This document shows, one piece after another, positions 17,595-27,646 of a stretch of DNA of 64,000 bases. Position 1 is the first letter of the stretch; each line of letters opens with the position of its first letter. The notes under the pieces are model-generated. The model was not told the DNA's origin and searched no databases. It saw only the letters and a program-made list of their open reading frames with translations. The stretch comes from Clostridium sp. OS1-26 (GTDB lineage Bacteria; Bacillota; Clostridia; Clostridiales; Clostridiaceae), in NCBI RefSeq assembly GCF_030915445.1, contig NZ_CP133264.1, forward strand, positions 4,869,208 to 4,933,207, in the 5' to 3' direction. The position numbers and the translations under genes were made by a program.

Positions 17595-18035
17595 TTATTT
17601 TATAACGTCAACATTATAACCATTTTCGCGTAAGCGAGCTAAGTTAATTTCAATATTTTTAGTACTTTGACTTATTTTAATATACTTTGATAACTCTATA
17701 AGCCTATCCTGAAGAATATCTATATTTAGTATATCAACAGGATCTTTATAGTAGATTTTTTCAGGGATAGATGCTACAACTTTTGTAGCATCGCCCTTAT
17801 CTTTGTTAAATAAATCGTTCATACTAATAAATGTATGTTCATCATTAGAGGGAATCTCATATCTTTTAAAACTTCTATTGTATACATATCCTGTATATTT
17901 CTTTAATAGCCTAACAAAATAGTCATAATTGATATCTGCAATAGTAGATACAAATTCCTTTGCTGCCTTTTTACCCTCTGTATTAAAAATATGTATAAAT
18001 TTATTAAAGTCCAAATCTTTATGTTCAGAGCTCAT
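17595..18035 (-). CDS. Third ORF of the IS21 element, 146 aa
   Basis: This ORF starts two bases after the ancestral istB stop, has GGGGG before its ATG, and ends 58 bp from the IS end, so it belongs to the element's operon. The protein is charged and helical with no recognised catalytic motif (DFNKFIHIFNTEGKKAAKEFV, YIKISQSTKNIEINLARLREN). Classic IS21 elements have only istA and istB. Its role is unknown; regulation of transposition or target choice is possible. It is intact although istA and istB are broken. Confidence 0.65.
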   Translation of the reverse strand: MSSEHKDLDFNKFIHIFNTEGKKAAKEFVSTIADINYDYFVRLLKKYTGYVYNRSFKRYEIPSNDEHTFISMNDLFNKDKGDATKVVASIPEKIYYKDPVDILNIDILQDRLIELSKYIKISQSTKNIEINLARLRENGYNVDVIK

Positions 18036-18037
18036 TG

Positions 18038-18804
18038 TTAAGATTCCCCCTTATTTTTTCCCTTTACTCTATAGCTATCGCCTGTTATACTTATTAAGTG
18101 ACAGTGATGCATTAGTCTATCAAGTATGGCTGTTGCAGCCAATTTACTTGTAAATACATTATCCCAATTACCTAACGGTATATTGGTAGTAATTATTAGA
18201 GAGTGCTTTTCATATCGTTGGCGGATGATTTGAAAGAAGATACTCTCTTTTCTTTATCCATTTGAAAATGACCAAGTTCATCAATAATCAATAAGTTAAT
18301 TTTATTAAAAGCTTTAAATTTGCTTTCCAGAGTTCCTTGTAGATAACTATTATATAGTTTGTCCATAAGTTCTTGAGCTGTGGTAAATAAAACTTTAAAA
18401 CCACTTTGGCATGCCAATACGCCTAATGCGATAGCTATGTGACTTTTTCCAACCCCTGGCGGGCCTAGAAGAATTACATTTTCCTTATTATTTATAAAAG
18501 AGAGTGTTTCTAAATCTCGTATTTTATCCTTATTAATTTTATCTGGAAAAGTAAAGTCAAATCCATCTAAAGTCTTTATCCCTTCAAACCTTGCAGCTTT
18601 AATGTTACGTTCAGTATTTCTTTCTTTTTTACCCTTAGCTTCTATATCTAATAATCTTGCTAAAAATTCTCTATGTCCAAGGCTATTTTCTATAGCGTAT
18701 GCTATTTCGGTTTCATAATTCAACTGAATATCTAATAATTTGAAGTGCTTTAAAAGAGATTTTATGTGGTCTGGTGATGTGTCAATATTATGTTTTATAC
18801 TCAA
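18038..18804 (-). pseudogene. istB: IstB, AAA+ transposition helper ATPase, frameshifted
   Basis: A DnaC-like AAA+ ATPase with Walker A LLGPPGVGKSH and Walker B NLLIIDELGH. The frame breaks at 18248-18251 (A4 on the coding strand). One more A would continue DKEKESIFFQIIRQRYEKHSL and TTNIPLGNWD to the stop at 18038, giving about 255 aa as in the family. In the given sequence the protein stops early. It overlaps the istA stop by four bases, a translational coupling typical for IS21. Confidence 0.85.
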
Positions 18805-20266
18805 AATTGACCCTCCTCATAATATGATAAATCACGACTAGTATCTTCCATAGTGAGGAGTTCTACTTGTGTATTAATTCCTTTTACAATTTCAAAATAC
18901 TTTGTTTTTAAAACATCTCTAATTTCTTTAATTGTATAAACATTTCTATTTATGCAATAGCCTAAAATTAAGTCTAACGACTTTATATCATAAAGCTCCT
19001 TTAGCTTTATAAATTCTCTTAAATGGTAACTAGGCTGTTTCAAATGTGGAATGCACTTCTTATAAAAGGTTTTACCATTAGTAAATGTACTTTCAAACTG
19101 CCTTATTATTTCAGGAATAGATTTTGGAGCTATATTATTTAAGTCTTCATAATGTATATCTATAGTAACCATTCTTCCTTTTTCTTTAGTAATCTCATGT
19201 GTTGAAATCACGTCTAATGCTTTATTAAACACCTCTAATTTGTATCCTAATATGACCCTAAATAAAACCTTTTTCCCCACATATTCTACTGGAACGCTAT
19301 ATCTTATTCCATCAACAGAAATATACGAATCTAAACTAACTTTTCGTTCTTTAAGATCAGACATAATGAATGGTTCCATCTTTATCGGAGATAGATGTGG
19401 AATTTCTTCTGCAAAAAATCATTTGTTACTCTTAATGTTGTACTATGTAGCTTATTATTTGCTTCTTCTATAAATATATCTGCAGCTTCATTTAATTCTG
19501 TCATTGAATTAAATCTACTTCCTTTTACAAACTGTTCTTCAATATATTGAAATGGCCGTTCTACTTTACCTTTAGTCCTAGCCCGGTAGGGCTTACAGGC
19601 ATTCAGGCTAACGCCTAAATAATGTGCTAATCTAAGGGCATTAGTATTAAAAATAACTTCTTCACCTGACTTATTTGATTCAACCAAAGCTTTCGGATTA
19701 TCAATTAGTATCCCTTTTGTTACACCACCAACCTTTTTAAACAATAAATGTATTGCCTCATAAATGGCTTCGCCATCGCAAGACCTGGAAAACAAGATTA
19801 CTTTTTTTCTTGACGCTGATAATATTAAAGCAAAACAGTAGACTGTTATCTTTTCTCCATTTATGTACATATTGTAATGAGCCCAATCAAATTGAGCCTG
19901 ATCTCCTAACGGAGTTTCTATTCTCTTAGTAGCCTTTAATGAGATATTATTTTTTTCATCTTTCAATGTATTGATATACCTATAAATCGGAGAGATACTT
20001 CCTTCATAACCGAGCTTTTTTAATTCTCTATATATCCTTGTCCCAATAAAGTTGTACTCAAGGTTAAGATACCATGTTTGAATTTGATCAAGATATTCAT
20101 CAATTTTAGTTGTATAGTCTCTTTTCTTATATTTTGGTTCCACCTCATATTTTATTAGTCTTTTAACTGTATTCCTTGATATTTTTAGATTTCTTGCTAT
20201 TTGTCTAATTGGAATTCCCCTATTATGCATGGTCTTAATAGTAATCCAATCCTTCACATCTTTCAC
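18801..20266 (-). pseudogene. istA: IstA, DDE transposase of IS21, frameshifted
   Basis: GTG 20266 has AGGAGG upstream and is preferred over an in-frame TTG at 20314. The N-terminal HTH (IRQIARNLKISRNTVKRL) is followed by the rve integrase core: QAQFDWAHY (first Asp), GILIDNPKALV (second Asp) and GKVERPFQYIEEQF (Glu). The frame breaks at 19413-19418 (six A on the plus strand); a seventh would give NDFFAEEIPHLSPIK and join the C-terminal beta domain (19379-18801). Full length would be about 488 aa. Confidence 0.87.
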
Positions 20267-20278
20267 CCTTATTTTCCT

Positions 20279-20302
20279 CCTAGTCTTTAGTACAAGACTA
20301 GG
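20279..20302 (-). promoter_or_regulatory. Hairpin sequestering the istA ribosome site
   Basis: CCTAGTCTT / AAGACTAGG, 9-bp perfect stem. The 3' arm runs directly into the AGGAGG of istA. Such hairpins in IS leaders limit translation from transcripts that enter from outside. Confidence 0.55.
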
Positions 20303-20371
20303 ATAATTTATCAATCTAGGTGGGTCAACTTTATTCGTTAAAGGTGGGTCAGTTCTAAGTATAAATCAACA

Positions 20372-21190
20372 CTCCATCCCATATATCCTTCAGAAACATT
20401 GATATAATTTTTTATCTGACAATTAAATTTCACTGTTTACCTTAGGCCTTTTTCTTACCAGAGAAACATATATCTCACGTACAACACCTCTTAAATTTAC
20501 ACTTCTTATATTTTCATTATTTTTTATTAGCTTAAGAGTTGTTTCTACTACTTAATTCTTTGTTATTCCTTTCTTCATATAATTAGTCTCATTACATTAC
20601 CATCAGTAATATATATTTTTCTACTTTTATTAATGAATTTAAAACATCTCAAGGTAATACATTAATTTTTATATTTGTATTCATTAATTATCTGCTTATT
20701 TTTATATTCACAGGATTTATAATCAACATTCTTTTCGAAATAAAAGACGAAGGAAAACATCCTCCATCTGGACTTTGTTCTCCTCCGTTACCTAAATACA
20801 TTATCAAGTTATCATTTATTTTAAGTTCTATTGATTCAATCTCCCTAGCTTTATTTATAGTGAATTTTGAGATTAACAGATGCAGCAGTTTCTTTTGCTG
20901 TTCCCTTGTAAGTAAGTCTTACAAAATCTTATCAAAATTTGAAACACATTCTCTTGCAATCTCATATTGCACCTCTTGTACATTGTCATCTATAATGTTG
21001 TTTTTTATGTCGTTTGCTTCTTGTTAAAGTATTTTTTCCGTAACTTCTTGTCTGCTACCATTCTACCTGAAAGTCTTTTCAAAATCGTTTTTTGATTGGC
21101 TGGCATAGCTTTTCTACTTGAATCTGTGTTTGCTACTATATCCTTAATTGATTTAGTAATTCTTAAAATTTTTTTATTATAGATGACTTA
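20372..21190. other. Gene-free stretch with decayed coding remnants
   Basis: No intact frame. On the minus strand about 20740-20930, short pieces such as QQKKLLHLLISKFTI, REIESIELKIND and GGEQSPDG resemble the C-terminal part of large serine recombinases. They are broken by stops and shifts. A motif KNYINVSE-YM-W at about 20375-20420 recurs near 22480-22540 and, degraded, near 24900-24960. I see no promoter or terminator here. Confidence 0.4.
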
Positions 21191-21194
21191 AAAA

Positions 21195-22364
21195 CTACTC
21201 CTCTCTATTTTTAATAATCTTTATCCATGAAATGATAGTATCAAGAACTAATTTAGGATTTCCAGTATTACAATGACTTGCTGCATTCTCTTTCTCCGTA
21301 AACATTCTGTATGTTAATGATTTTACATTTTTAAGACTATCAATAGCGTCTTTATATTTTTCTATACGTATTAAATGATCTTTTTCAGCACCTAGTAACA
21401 TAAAATCCTGTGTGATCCTATCCGCAACATCCCTATATTCATATTTATTTGCTGCAAGCATATAATCGTAAGGGTTATTTACTCCCATATTATAAAAGCC
21501 ATGATGCATTGACCAATCTATTAAAGGTTCCTTCTCCATCTGGTTATACATTATATTATTTATAGTATCTTTATCATTTTGTCTTAGCAATTTTGCTAAA
21601 GTCTCTTTTTCTTTTCTAGGAACAGCGTCAAGAAGTAATTCAAGCATATTAACACATACACTCCAGGCTACAACTCTTTTTATTCGGTTTTCAAACGCCG
21701 CCGCCCTTGGTGCCAGAATAGCCCCCATGGATATGCCTATTATTGTCACATCACTTAAATTGTAATAATCTAGTAAAGCTTTTACAGGCCTTTCCCATTT
21801 AATTGAAAATGTAATTCCTTGTTTCCTTAAGAGATTTCCCTGACCTGGACCTTCAAATAGATATACCTCAAATCCATTTTCCCTAAGATACAATAATGAA
21901 GGAAGGAATTCTTCCATATAGGAATCAAATCCGCCATGTATTAGAATTGTGTCTATACACTCCCCTTCAGGTACGGCATGTATTACTGGAAGATACCCTT
22001 GATCATATGGAACATGGTCAAACTTTAATATTCCAGATTGAAACAATTCATCATGATATCTATAAAACAATTCTATTGCCTTATCATATGTTTTTATTTT
22101 GTCTGGATTACCGTCATACATAAAAAATTCTGTCATTCTGAAATATGCAATAGCATCTTTTATTCTGTCTTCCTTTAAAGCTTTTTTAGCAAGAACCATC
22201 ATTTCTTTTTCCCATGCTTTAATATCAGTTATTTTTTTAGCGAGTTCTAAAATTTCATCAAGATTCCCATTACTTACGTTGTAGGTCCGGTTTAATTGAT
22301 AATTGAAATTAGGATTAGCATGTAATTGATATTCACCTAAATTGAAATCAACATCATTTTTCAT
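21195..22364 (-). CDS. Alpha/beta-hydrolase with N-terminal helical domain, about 390 aa
   Basis: The N-terminal half is helical (AWEKEMMVLAKKALKEDR, DAIAYFRMTEFFMY) and resembles the cap of FrsA/DUF1100-like hydrolases. The second half is an alpha/beta hydrolase with oxyanion strand TILIHGGFDSY, nucleophile elbow GISMGA, an acidic residue in LLGAEKDHLI and a probable catalytic His in AASHCN. It is cytoplasmic with unknown substrate. Start choice is uncertain: AAAGGA lies close to ATGs at 22376, 22373 and 22364. It is followed on the same strand by decayed sequence and preceded by the DUF4345 gene. Confidence 0.8.
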   Translation of the reverse strand: MKNDVDFNLGEYQLHANPNFNYQLNRTYNVSNGNLDEILELAKKITDIKAWEKEMMVLAKKALKEDRIKDAIAYFRMTEFFMYDGNPDKIKTYDKAIELFYRYHDELFQSGILKFDHVPYDQGYLPVIHAVPEGECIDTILIHGGFDSYMEEFLPSLLYLRENGFEVYLFEGPGQGNLLRKQGITFSIKWERPVKALLDYYNLSDVTIIGISMGAILAPRAAAFENRIKRVVAWSVCVNMLELLLDAVPRKEKETLAKLLRQNDKDTINNIMYNQMEKEPLIDWSMHHGFYNMGVNNPYDYMLAANKYEYRDVADRITQDFMLLGAEKDHLIRIEKYKDAIDSLKNVKSLTYRMFTEKENAASHCNTGNPKLVLDTIISWIKIIKNREE

Positions 22365-22579
22365 ATTAACCATCATTCCTTTCGCTGTACTCAAAATACA
22401 AAAAATATACTCTATATTAAAAATAGATATTATTTTTCACAGTATCCCTTAATATTTAATTTTATTCTATTTTGTCTCCATGCCATATATTCTTCAGAAA
22501 CATTGATATAGTTTTTCTTCGTGGCAACGCAAGCTTCTACACGTCCTGTAATACTCATATTCGTACCCTAAATTATACA

Positions 22580-23020
22580 TCATTTCAAGATACTCTTTTG
22601 CCACAACGTGAGAAGCGGAAAGCTAAATTCAAGTAGCACGAAAAACATGTACATATATGAAGGCAGGCCACACATTAATATGGATATCAAGCGACCAATT
22701 CCACCAAGAAAAAAGAAGATCGCAATAACACGAAGCGTGCTCTTATCCTTATCAACCCGCGGGATCATCCACAACATTATAATTCCGACACCTAACCATA
22801 ATCCACTGTAAAAACGCATGTTGCTGTCTAGCATAAGAAGCCCTTTTGAATACCCCTGCTCAGCTGAAAATCCATAATACCAATTAACCGCACCATAAGC
22901 AAATCCTAGATAAGCTGTGTATATGGCTAAAATCGCTATTAGAGCAAATATCAACTGCATGATACGTTTCGACACAACCTTACTCTTGATGTTCTTATTT
23001 ATCATATTTACTTTACTCAA
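22580..23020 (-). CDS. DUF4345-type four-helix membrane protein
   Basis: About 146 aa with four hydrophobic segments (roughly residues 21-43, 70-87, 97-115 and 118-138). The pattern NMRFYSGLWLGVGIIMLW then FFFLGGIGRLIS fits the uncharacterised DUF4345 family of small integral membrane proteins. The start is uncertain: TTG at 23020 with a distant GAGAGGAAG, or ATG at 23005. It stands alone between degraded stretches. Function is unknown. Confidence 0.65.
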   Translation of the reverse strand: MSKVNMINKNIKSKVVSKRIMQLIFALIAILAIYTAYLGFAYGAVNWYYGFSAEQGYSKGLLMLDSNMRFYSGLWLGVGIIMLWMIPRVDKDKSTLRVIAIFFFLGGIGRLISILMCGLPSYMYMFFVLLEFSFPLLTLWQKSILK

Positions 23021-23145
23021 GTTAATTCACACTTCCTCTCTTATAAATTACAAAATAAAATCTATTATAATCCAACTATTTATCTCTTTTCTCAATTTAA
23101 GATAAATAAATTTCCTCGTATCAGAATCAATACTTTTTACAAACG

Positions 23146-23715
23146 TTATTTTTGTATTATATCTTTTGTCAACTTATTAGCTACTTCCTTAGCTCTATCA
23201 TTAAAATCAGGTGCTTCGCTTAATGGAATAGTATATTTTCCAATTAAATTGCATTTTAGCACATTTCTCATTGACCTATCGAAAATCTCCTCTGCAAGAT
23301 CTGCATTTCCTTCTTCACTACCCATGCATGTAATTAAAAGAGCAACCTTCTTTCCCTCAATTGATGATGTGTGGTTGGGAGAACCAAAATTTATTGTAAG
23401 ACAATAATGCCTGTCAATAAAAGTCTTTAACTGAGAGGTGAAATCATAACAGTAAATAGGAGAGGCATATACAACAGCATCTGCCGATATCATTCGTTTA
23501 AATATCAATACCGCATCATCTTTCAAAATACATCCAGGCCCATCGTTATTTGCCATGCAAGCATAACACCCGATACATCCTTTAATAATATGGTCACTAA
23601 GTTGCACCCTTTCTACCTCGTGTCCCTGTGAAATAAGATTTCCTTCGAGCATGTCAAGAGCTTTCGCAGTTTTGCCGTTTCTTTTCGGACTTCCTAAAAT
23701 AGTTATTATCTTCAT
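23146..23715 (-). CDS. Flavodoxin-fold NAD(P)H-dependent FMN reductase with Cys cluster
   Basis: The N-terminus MKIITILGSPKRNGKT is the FMN phosphate-binding loop of the NADPH-dependent FMN reductase / iron-sulfur flavoprotein family. A cysteine cluster CIGCYACMANNDGPGC follows and could hold an Fe-S centre, as in archaeal and clostridial iron-sulfur flavoproteins. ASPIYCYDFTSQLKTFIDR is the conserved isoalloxazine-side loop. Likely role: reduction of quinones, nitro compounds or oxidants in the cytoplasm. Its ATG overlaps the padR stop by four bases, so the two are co-transcribed and translationally coupled. PadR probably represses both. Confidence 0.87.
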   Translation of the reverse strand: MKIITILGSPKRNGKTAKALDMLEGNLISQGHEVERVQLSDHIIKGCIGCYACMANNDGPGCILKDDAVLIFKRMISADAVVYASPIYCYDFTSQLKTFIDRHYCLTINFGSPNHTSSIEGKKVALLITCMGSEEGNADLAEEIFDRSMRNVLKCNLIGKYTIPLSEAPDFNDRAKEVANKLTKDIIQK

Positions 23716-24230
23716 AAAATTTCTCCTTTCAATTCCTTTAACAAATTATTGCTCCATTCTATTACGTAATTGTAATAGCCGACTCCAAAAATCAATGTAG
23801 AAAATTCAAAAGTATCATATTTTCCCTTTACCTTGCTCTCAGCTTCATTAAATTTTTTATATACAGGCTCTACTTCATTAATAAAAGCTTTCAGCTTTTC
23901 TATTGCCCTTTCTTTCGGCAAAAACTTGAAGAAAAATATCTTTATAAGGTGATCTGGCTTTGTCCTTGAAAATTCCACTGGCAGTTCAAGCCAATTCAAA
24001 AACTCTGATTTTCCTAACTCAGTTATAGCATATAATTTTTTATACTTTCCTCCCTCAACAATTTCCCGTAAACTTATAGCACACTTAGCTTCCATTCTTT
24101 TCAAAGCAGGATATATGCTTCCATAACCTGCATCAAAAAAGTTTGATGTACTTTCAGTCATTTTTTGCTTTAAATCATATCCACTCATTTCACCGCTCAT
24201 TAAAAAACCAAGAATAATATACTCTAACAT
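23712..24230 (-). CDS. PadR family transcriptional regulator
   Basis: A winged-helix N-terminus (YIILGFLMSGEMSGYDLKQKM, GSIYPALKRMEAKC, then KLYAITELGKSEFL) matches PadR. It is followed by the long coiled C-terminal dimerisation helices of the PadR-s2/Vir type. It is the first gene of a two-gene operon with the FMN reductase. A long palindrome of the kind bound by PadR dimers is found 25 bp upstream, so autoregulation with derepression by a small aromatic or toxic compound is likely. The ligand is unknown. Confidence 0.87.
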   Translation of the reverse strand: MLEYIILGFLMSGEMSGYDLKQKMTESTSNFFDAGYGSIYPALKRMEAKCAISLREIVEGGKYKKLYAITELGKSEFLNWLELPVEFSRTKPDHLIKIFFFKFLPKERAIEKLKAFINEVEPVYKKFNEAESKVKGKYDTFEFSTLIFGVGYYNYVIEWSNNLLKELKGEIL

Positions 24231-24254
24231 TTTTCACCTCCATATATATTTATA

Positions 24255-24277
24255 ATATATATCATTTCGATATATAT
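24255..24277. promoter_or_regulatory. Probable PadR operator
   Basis: ATATATATC-ATTTC-GATATATAT: 9-bp perfect arms with a 5-bp centre, immediately upstream of padR. Confidence 0.6.
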
Positions 24278-24299
24278 ATTATAGATACATATTAACTCG

Positions 24300-25225
24300 T
24301 TATAATAATATTGTCAACATTATTGATTTATTTAATTAAAAATTAATTAATAAAAACTAAATTTGCCTTGATAAATATTTGATTCATATAACTAAAAGAA
24401 TGAAAAATGTGAATGTTAACATATTTAAAAATATAACGAAAAAACTTGCCACCATCTTAAAATAAATTGTAGCGAAATAGTGATAAATGCCTATTCGTAG
24501 AAAACTTTTCAATATTCCTTTCACCAGCATATTCTAGATTTCCGAATGTTTTTCCATGTTTGAAATTACATATTTTGTTCCACATGTTTTACCTCTTTTC
24601 TTTTTTTATATTTAAGATAGATAGCTTATTTCTGATATTTTTTTATTCTACTCTAGAAAGATACATAACTGACTGTGTTTTATCAATGGCAAGCCTTGTG
24701 CTTCGCACATTCATTTAGATAAATGGTAATTAAACAGACTAAGAAAATTTCTACTAGTTTTCAATGGTTGTGCACAATTCTCATTTTTCTGTTCTTTGCG
24801 TTATACGTGAATCACTCCCTTTCTAATTTTTTGACAAAAAATTAGACGCTCATCTATGAACGCCTAATTCTGAAAAATGAATACCATTTTTCACAGTATC
24901 ACTTAATCTCTAATTTTATTCTGTTGTGTTCCCACACTCCATATCAATAACTACAGAAACATTAATATATTTTTTTAACTGTTTATTACGGATTTTATCA
25001 CCCTCATTTGTAAAAACAAAATGGTTGAAGAAGTGCCTAAAATTAAGGATTTCTATATAGTTTTTCGTTGTAGCAACACACAAGTCTCCACATGTGTTGT
25101 CTTTGGAAACATGGCCTCCAAAGCCTCAGTTACTTATGATACGATTCTCCGTATCAGTTGTAAGTGAGGTTTTTCTATATTTTACCTAAACCTATTTTTC
25201 TATAAGAAAAAAATTCATTTCATGC
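24300..25225. other. Gene-free stretch, decayed
   Basis: Very AT-rich with no intact frame. Around 24895-25100 it contains degraded copies of the sequence blocks seen near 20380 and 22490 (AGAAACATTAATATA, TAGTTTTTCGTTGTAGCAAC). At about 25110-25170 lies an imperfect inverted repeat with CTCAGTTACTTATGATACG / CGTATCAGTTGTAAGTGAG. No promoter could be assigned. Confidence 0.4.
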
Positions 25226-25232
25226 TAAAAGT

Positions 25233-25469
25233 GATGTAGCCTTAACGTCTCAAAATATAATGCTTGCAGCCCATGCGGTTGGTCTTGATTATTGCTGGAT
25301 AGGCTCTACAGGTTCATTGTTTAATAGCGCTAAAAGAGGCGAATATTTGGAGAAGTTACAAATACCACATGAATACTCTCCTTCCCATATAATTTTAATT
25401 GGAGAAAAAGACAGCAATCCGACAACAGCGCCAACAAGAAAAGAAAATGCCGTTAACTATATAGAATAG
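25233..25469 (+). pseudogene. C-terminal fragment of a nitroreductase-family protein
   Basis: The reading frame DVALTSQNIMLAAHAVGLDYCWIGS is the conserved FMN-enzyme segment of the nitroreductase family, and ILIGEKDSNPTTAPTRK is its C-terminal strand and tail. Only the last 78 codons or so remain. There is no start codon or ribosome site, and the N-terminal FMN-binding half is gone. Confidence 0.75.
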
Positions 25470-25746
25470 AAAATAAACGATTATTCGGATTCTATCGGGT
25501 GCATATAAAGCAATAAAAGGAGGGTTTGCTGTGGCTAAGAACATCATTTTTTAGATTTTTACCACTTTAGTGGAATAAGTATTCACAGTTGACTATTTTT
25601 ACATATTACAATATAATTTGAATAATATGGAGACTATCAAAGTATAGTATTTTTTTGTGGAAACACCGTTGAAAAATAAATATGTCATACTACTGGTTTA
25701 CCTTAATATATAAGTTGCAAAAATCTAAATACATTTCTTTAGCTTT

Positions 25747-25812
25747 AAAATCCTTAGGTTCGAACCTATTAAGCTGAAGGATTTTGCATCTAAAAAATGC
25801 AAAATTTTTATT
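25747..25812 (+). promoter_or_regulatory. Mutually exclusive hairpins, attenuator-like leader
   Basis: Hairpin 1: AAAATCCTT (25747-25755) / AAGGATTTT (25777-25785) with an inner AGGTTCGAACCT palindrome. Hairpin 2: ATTTTGCAT (25781-25789) / ATGCAAAAT (25797-25805) followed by TTTTA, a terminator. The arms overlap at 25781-25785, so only one can form. The acetyltransferase gene starts 146 bp downstream. Confidence 0.45.
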
Positions 25813-25957
25813 ACACCATATATATATGGTTCCATACCCAAAACTTATTTTATACATTAATCAAAATCTAGTAATTTCAACTGTTAACTATATGTATAAG
25901 TTAATTTTAGACTTAGGAACCCTATATATAAATACTAAGTGAAAGGATGATTGTTTT

Positions 25958-26842
25958 ATGGATACAAGAATAGAAATTAGATTTCTTACAAATACATCTT
26001 GGGAAGAAATAGCTGAAACATTTAATAAAGCTTTTTCAGACTATTCTATGAATATGTCTTATATGTCAAGAGAAGTCCTTTTTGCAAGAAGTGTAAAAAA
26101 TGGAGTAGATTTAAGCACAAGTCCCGGGTTATTCTATGACAATAGCTTAGTGGGATTCACTTTAATTGGTATTGGTGAATGGAAAAACCAAACAGGTGCT
26201 TTTGATGCTGCTACTGGCATAATTAAAGAGTTTAGAGGAAAAGGATATGCTAATGAATTATTTAGCTTTGCCTTGCCAGAGTTGCTTAAAAGACATGTTA
26301 GTGTTTTTGTATTAGAAGCACTTCAAAATAATTCTAGAGCTATTAAAGCTTACCAAAAGGCTGGTTTCAAAATACTTAGGGAATTTGATTGCTATAGTAT
26401 GGATCTTGATAGACCTTTAGCTTTGAAAACGGAACCTTTAGATTATGACATAAAAAGTGCTGATAAAAGCATACTTAACAAATACGCCGAATTTGCAGAA
26501 TGGGAGCCATCCTGGGAGTGTAACAGAAGCGCAATGATAAATTCAGATGAAAACATGGTATATTATGAAGCTTTTTTTCAAGATAAACCTATGGGATTCA
26601 TAAGCTTTAACAGAAAGCTACATTGGATAATGAATTTGTTTGTTATGAAGGAATGTCGACAAAAAGGAGTCGCTACTTATTTGCTTCATAAGCTTATAGC
26701 CGAACATGAGAATTTTTCAGGTGGTAAAGTTAGATATTATAACATACCACCTCAAGACTACAACACTAAAAAAACCTTAGACAAGGTAGGATTTTCAAAA
26801 GTAGTTTCCCAGTTTGAAATGGAGCTTGATTTAATGCCATAA
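25958..26842 (+). CDS. Tandem GNAT acetyltransferase, 294 aa
   Basis: Two GNAT folds lie in one chain, each able to bind acetyl-CoA. The first (about residues 1-150) has AATGIIKEFRGKGYANELF, including the pyrophosphate-binding R/Q-x-x-G-x-G/A motif, and NNSRAIKAYQKAGFKI. The second (about 155-290) has LFVMKECRQKGVATYLLHKL. Such tandem proteins acetylate small amines or act in resistance or metabolism; the substrate cannot be inferred. ATG 25958 has GAAAGGATG upstream. A strong symmetrical hairpin closes the gene. A leader with two competing hairpins lies 150-210 bp upstream. Confidence 0.85.
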   Translation: MDTRIEIRFLTNTSWEEIAETFNKAFSDYSMNMSYMSREVLFARSVKNGVDLSTSPGLFYDNSLVGFTLIGIGEWKNQTGAFDAATGIIKEFRGKGYANELFSFALPELLKRHVSVFVLEALQNNSRAIKAYQKAGFKILREFDCYSMDLDRPLALKTEPLDYDIKSADKSILNKYAEFAEWEPSWECNRSAMINSDENMVYYEAFFQDKPMGFISFNRKLHWIMNLFVMKECRQKGVATYLLHKLIAEHENFSGGKVRYYNIPPQDYNTKKTLDKVGFSKVVSQFEMELDLMP

Positions 26843-26856
26843 TTGATTCTAAATAT

Positions 26857-26886
26857 ATAACCCTACTAAAATTTTAGTAGGGTTAT
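26857..26886. terminator. Terminator of the tandem GNAT gene
   Basis: AACCCTACTAAAA / TTTTAGTAGGGTT perfect stem, 13 bp with no loop spare. It serves the GNAT gene and possibly the converging minus-strand fragment. Confidence 0.75.
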
Positions 26887-26933
26887 ATTACTTCTTAGAT
26901 AAAAGAAATCTCTATAAATTATTATCCAGCTTA

Positions 26934-27607
26934 CTATAATTGCTGCAGAATAGCCTGAATATCATTATTTATTTTATTAACATCGATTGAGTTTATTGTA
27001 GCATCATTTAAGTTATATTTTTGTTTTAACTTAAGTATCCTGTATACACTTTCGTTTATTCTTTCCATAGAAATTGTGCCATTTCTTGCTGCATTTATTA
27101 AAGCATTAATTACTTTTTCTTCATAATCATAACCATGGGCCACTAAAACTATATCGCTTCCTGCATTAACTGATCTAACGGCAGCATTGCTTATATCGTA
27201 GTATTTGACAATTGCACCCATAGTCATATCATCAGTAATTACTACACCCATGAAGCCTAATTGCCCTCTTAAAATATCTGTAATTATTGTCTTCGATAAC
27301 GAAGCAGGATATGCCGGATCAATTTTATATAATAATATGTGGGCAACCATTACTGAATCTGCTCCATTATTGATTGCAGCTTCAAAAGGTATCAGTTCAA
27401 AGCTTTTAAGCCTGTTCAGATCATTGCTGACAGCGGGCAGTCCTACATGAGAGTCAACAGATGTATCACCATGTCCTGGAAAATGCTTGACAACTGGGAT
27501 TACACCACCAGCCTGGATACCTTTCATGGTCTGTACACCCAATTTGCTTACAATTTGGGCATTGGAGCCAAATGATCTGTCTCCTATTACAGGATTGTTG
27601 GGATTTG
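26934..27607 (-). pseudogene. C-terminal half of a second LysM-GH3 glycosidase gene
   Basis: Nearly identical to residues from about 258 to the end of the complete gene at 15992-17443, including KHFPGHGDTSVDSH and ITDDMTMGAI. Its C-terminus (IQAILQQL) is a cleaner end than that of the complete copy. Homology stops at the AATCCCAAC position, followed by a short GATATTGACATAGATCC segment and the IS3 end. There is no start region. The N-terminal half of what may be the same gene lies in the same orientation at 37693-38318. Confidence 0.88.
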
Positions 27608-27646
27608 GATCTATGTCAATATCTTGGACACTAAAAGTTGAACAAA

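Larger units (their letters stand above)
17537..20371 (-). mobile_element. IS21-family insertion sequence with three ORFs
   Basis: The ends begin TGT and finish ACA, with repeated inner motifs GACCCAC and GATCCACC/GACCCACC on both sides, as in IS21 multiple terminal sites. It encodes istA, istB and a third small ORF. No target duplication is evident (left flank CCAATATT, right flank CTCCATCC). It interrupts the promoter region of the LysM-GH3 gene. Confidence 0.8.

Noticed and set aside
25756..25767. AGGTTCGAACCT looked like a tRNA T-arm
   Set aside because: No acceptor stem, D-arm or anticodon arm can be built around it; it is better explained as the inner palindrome of hairpin 1.
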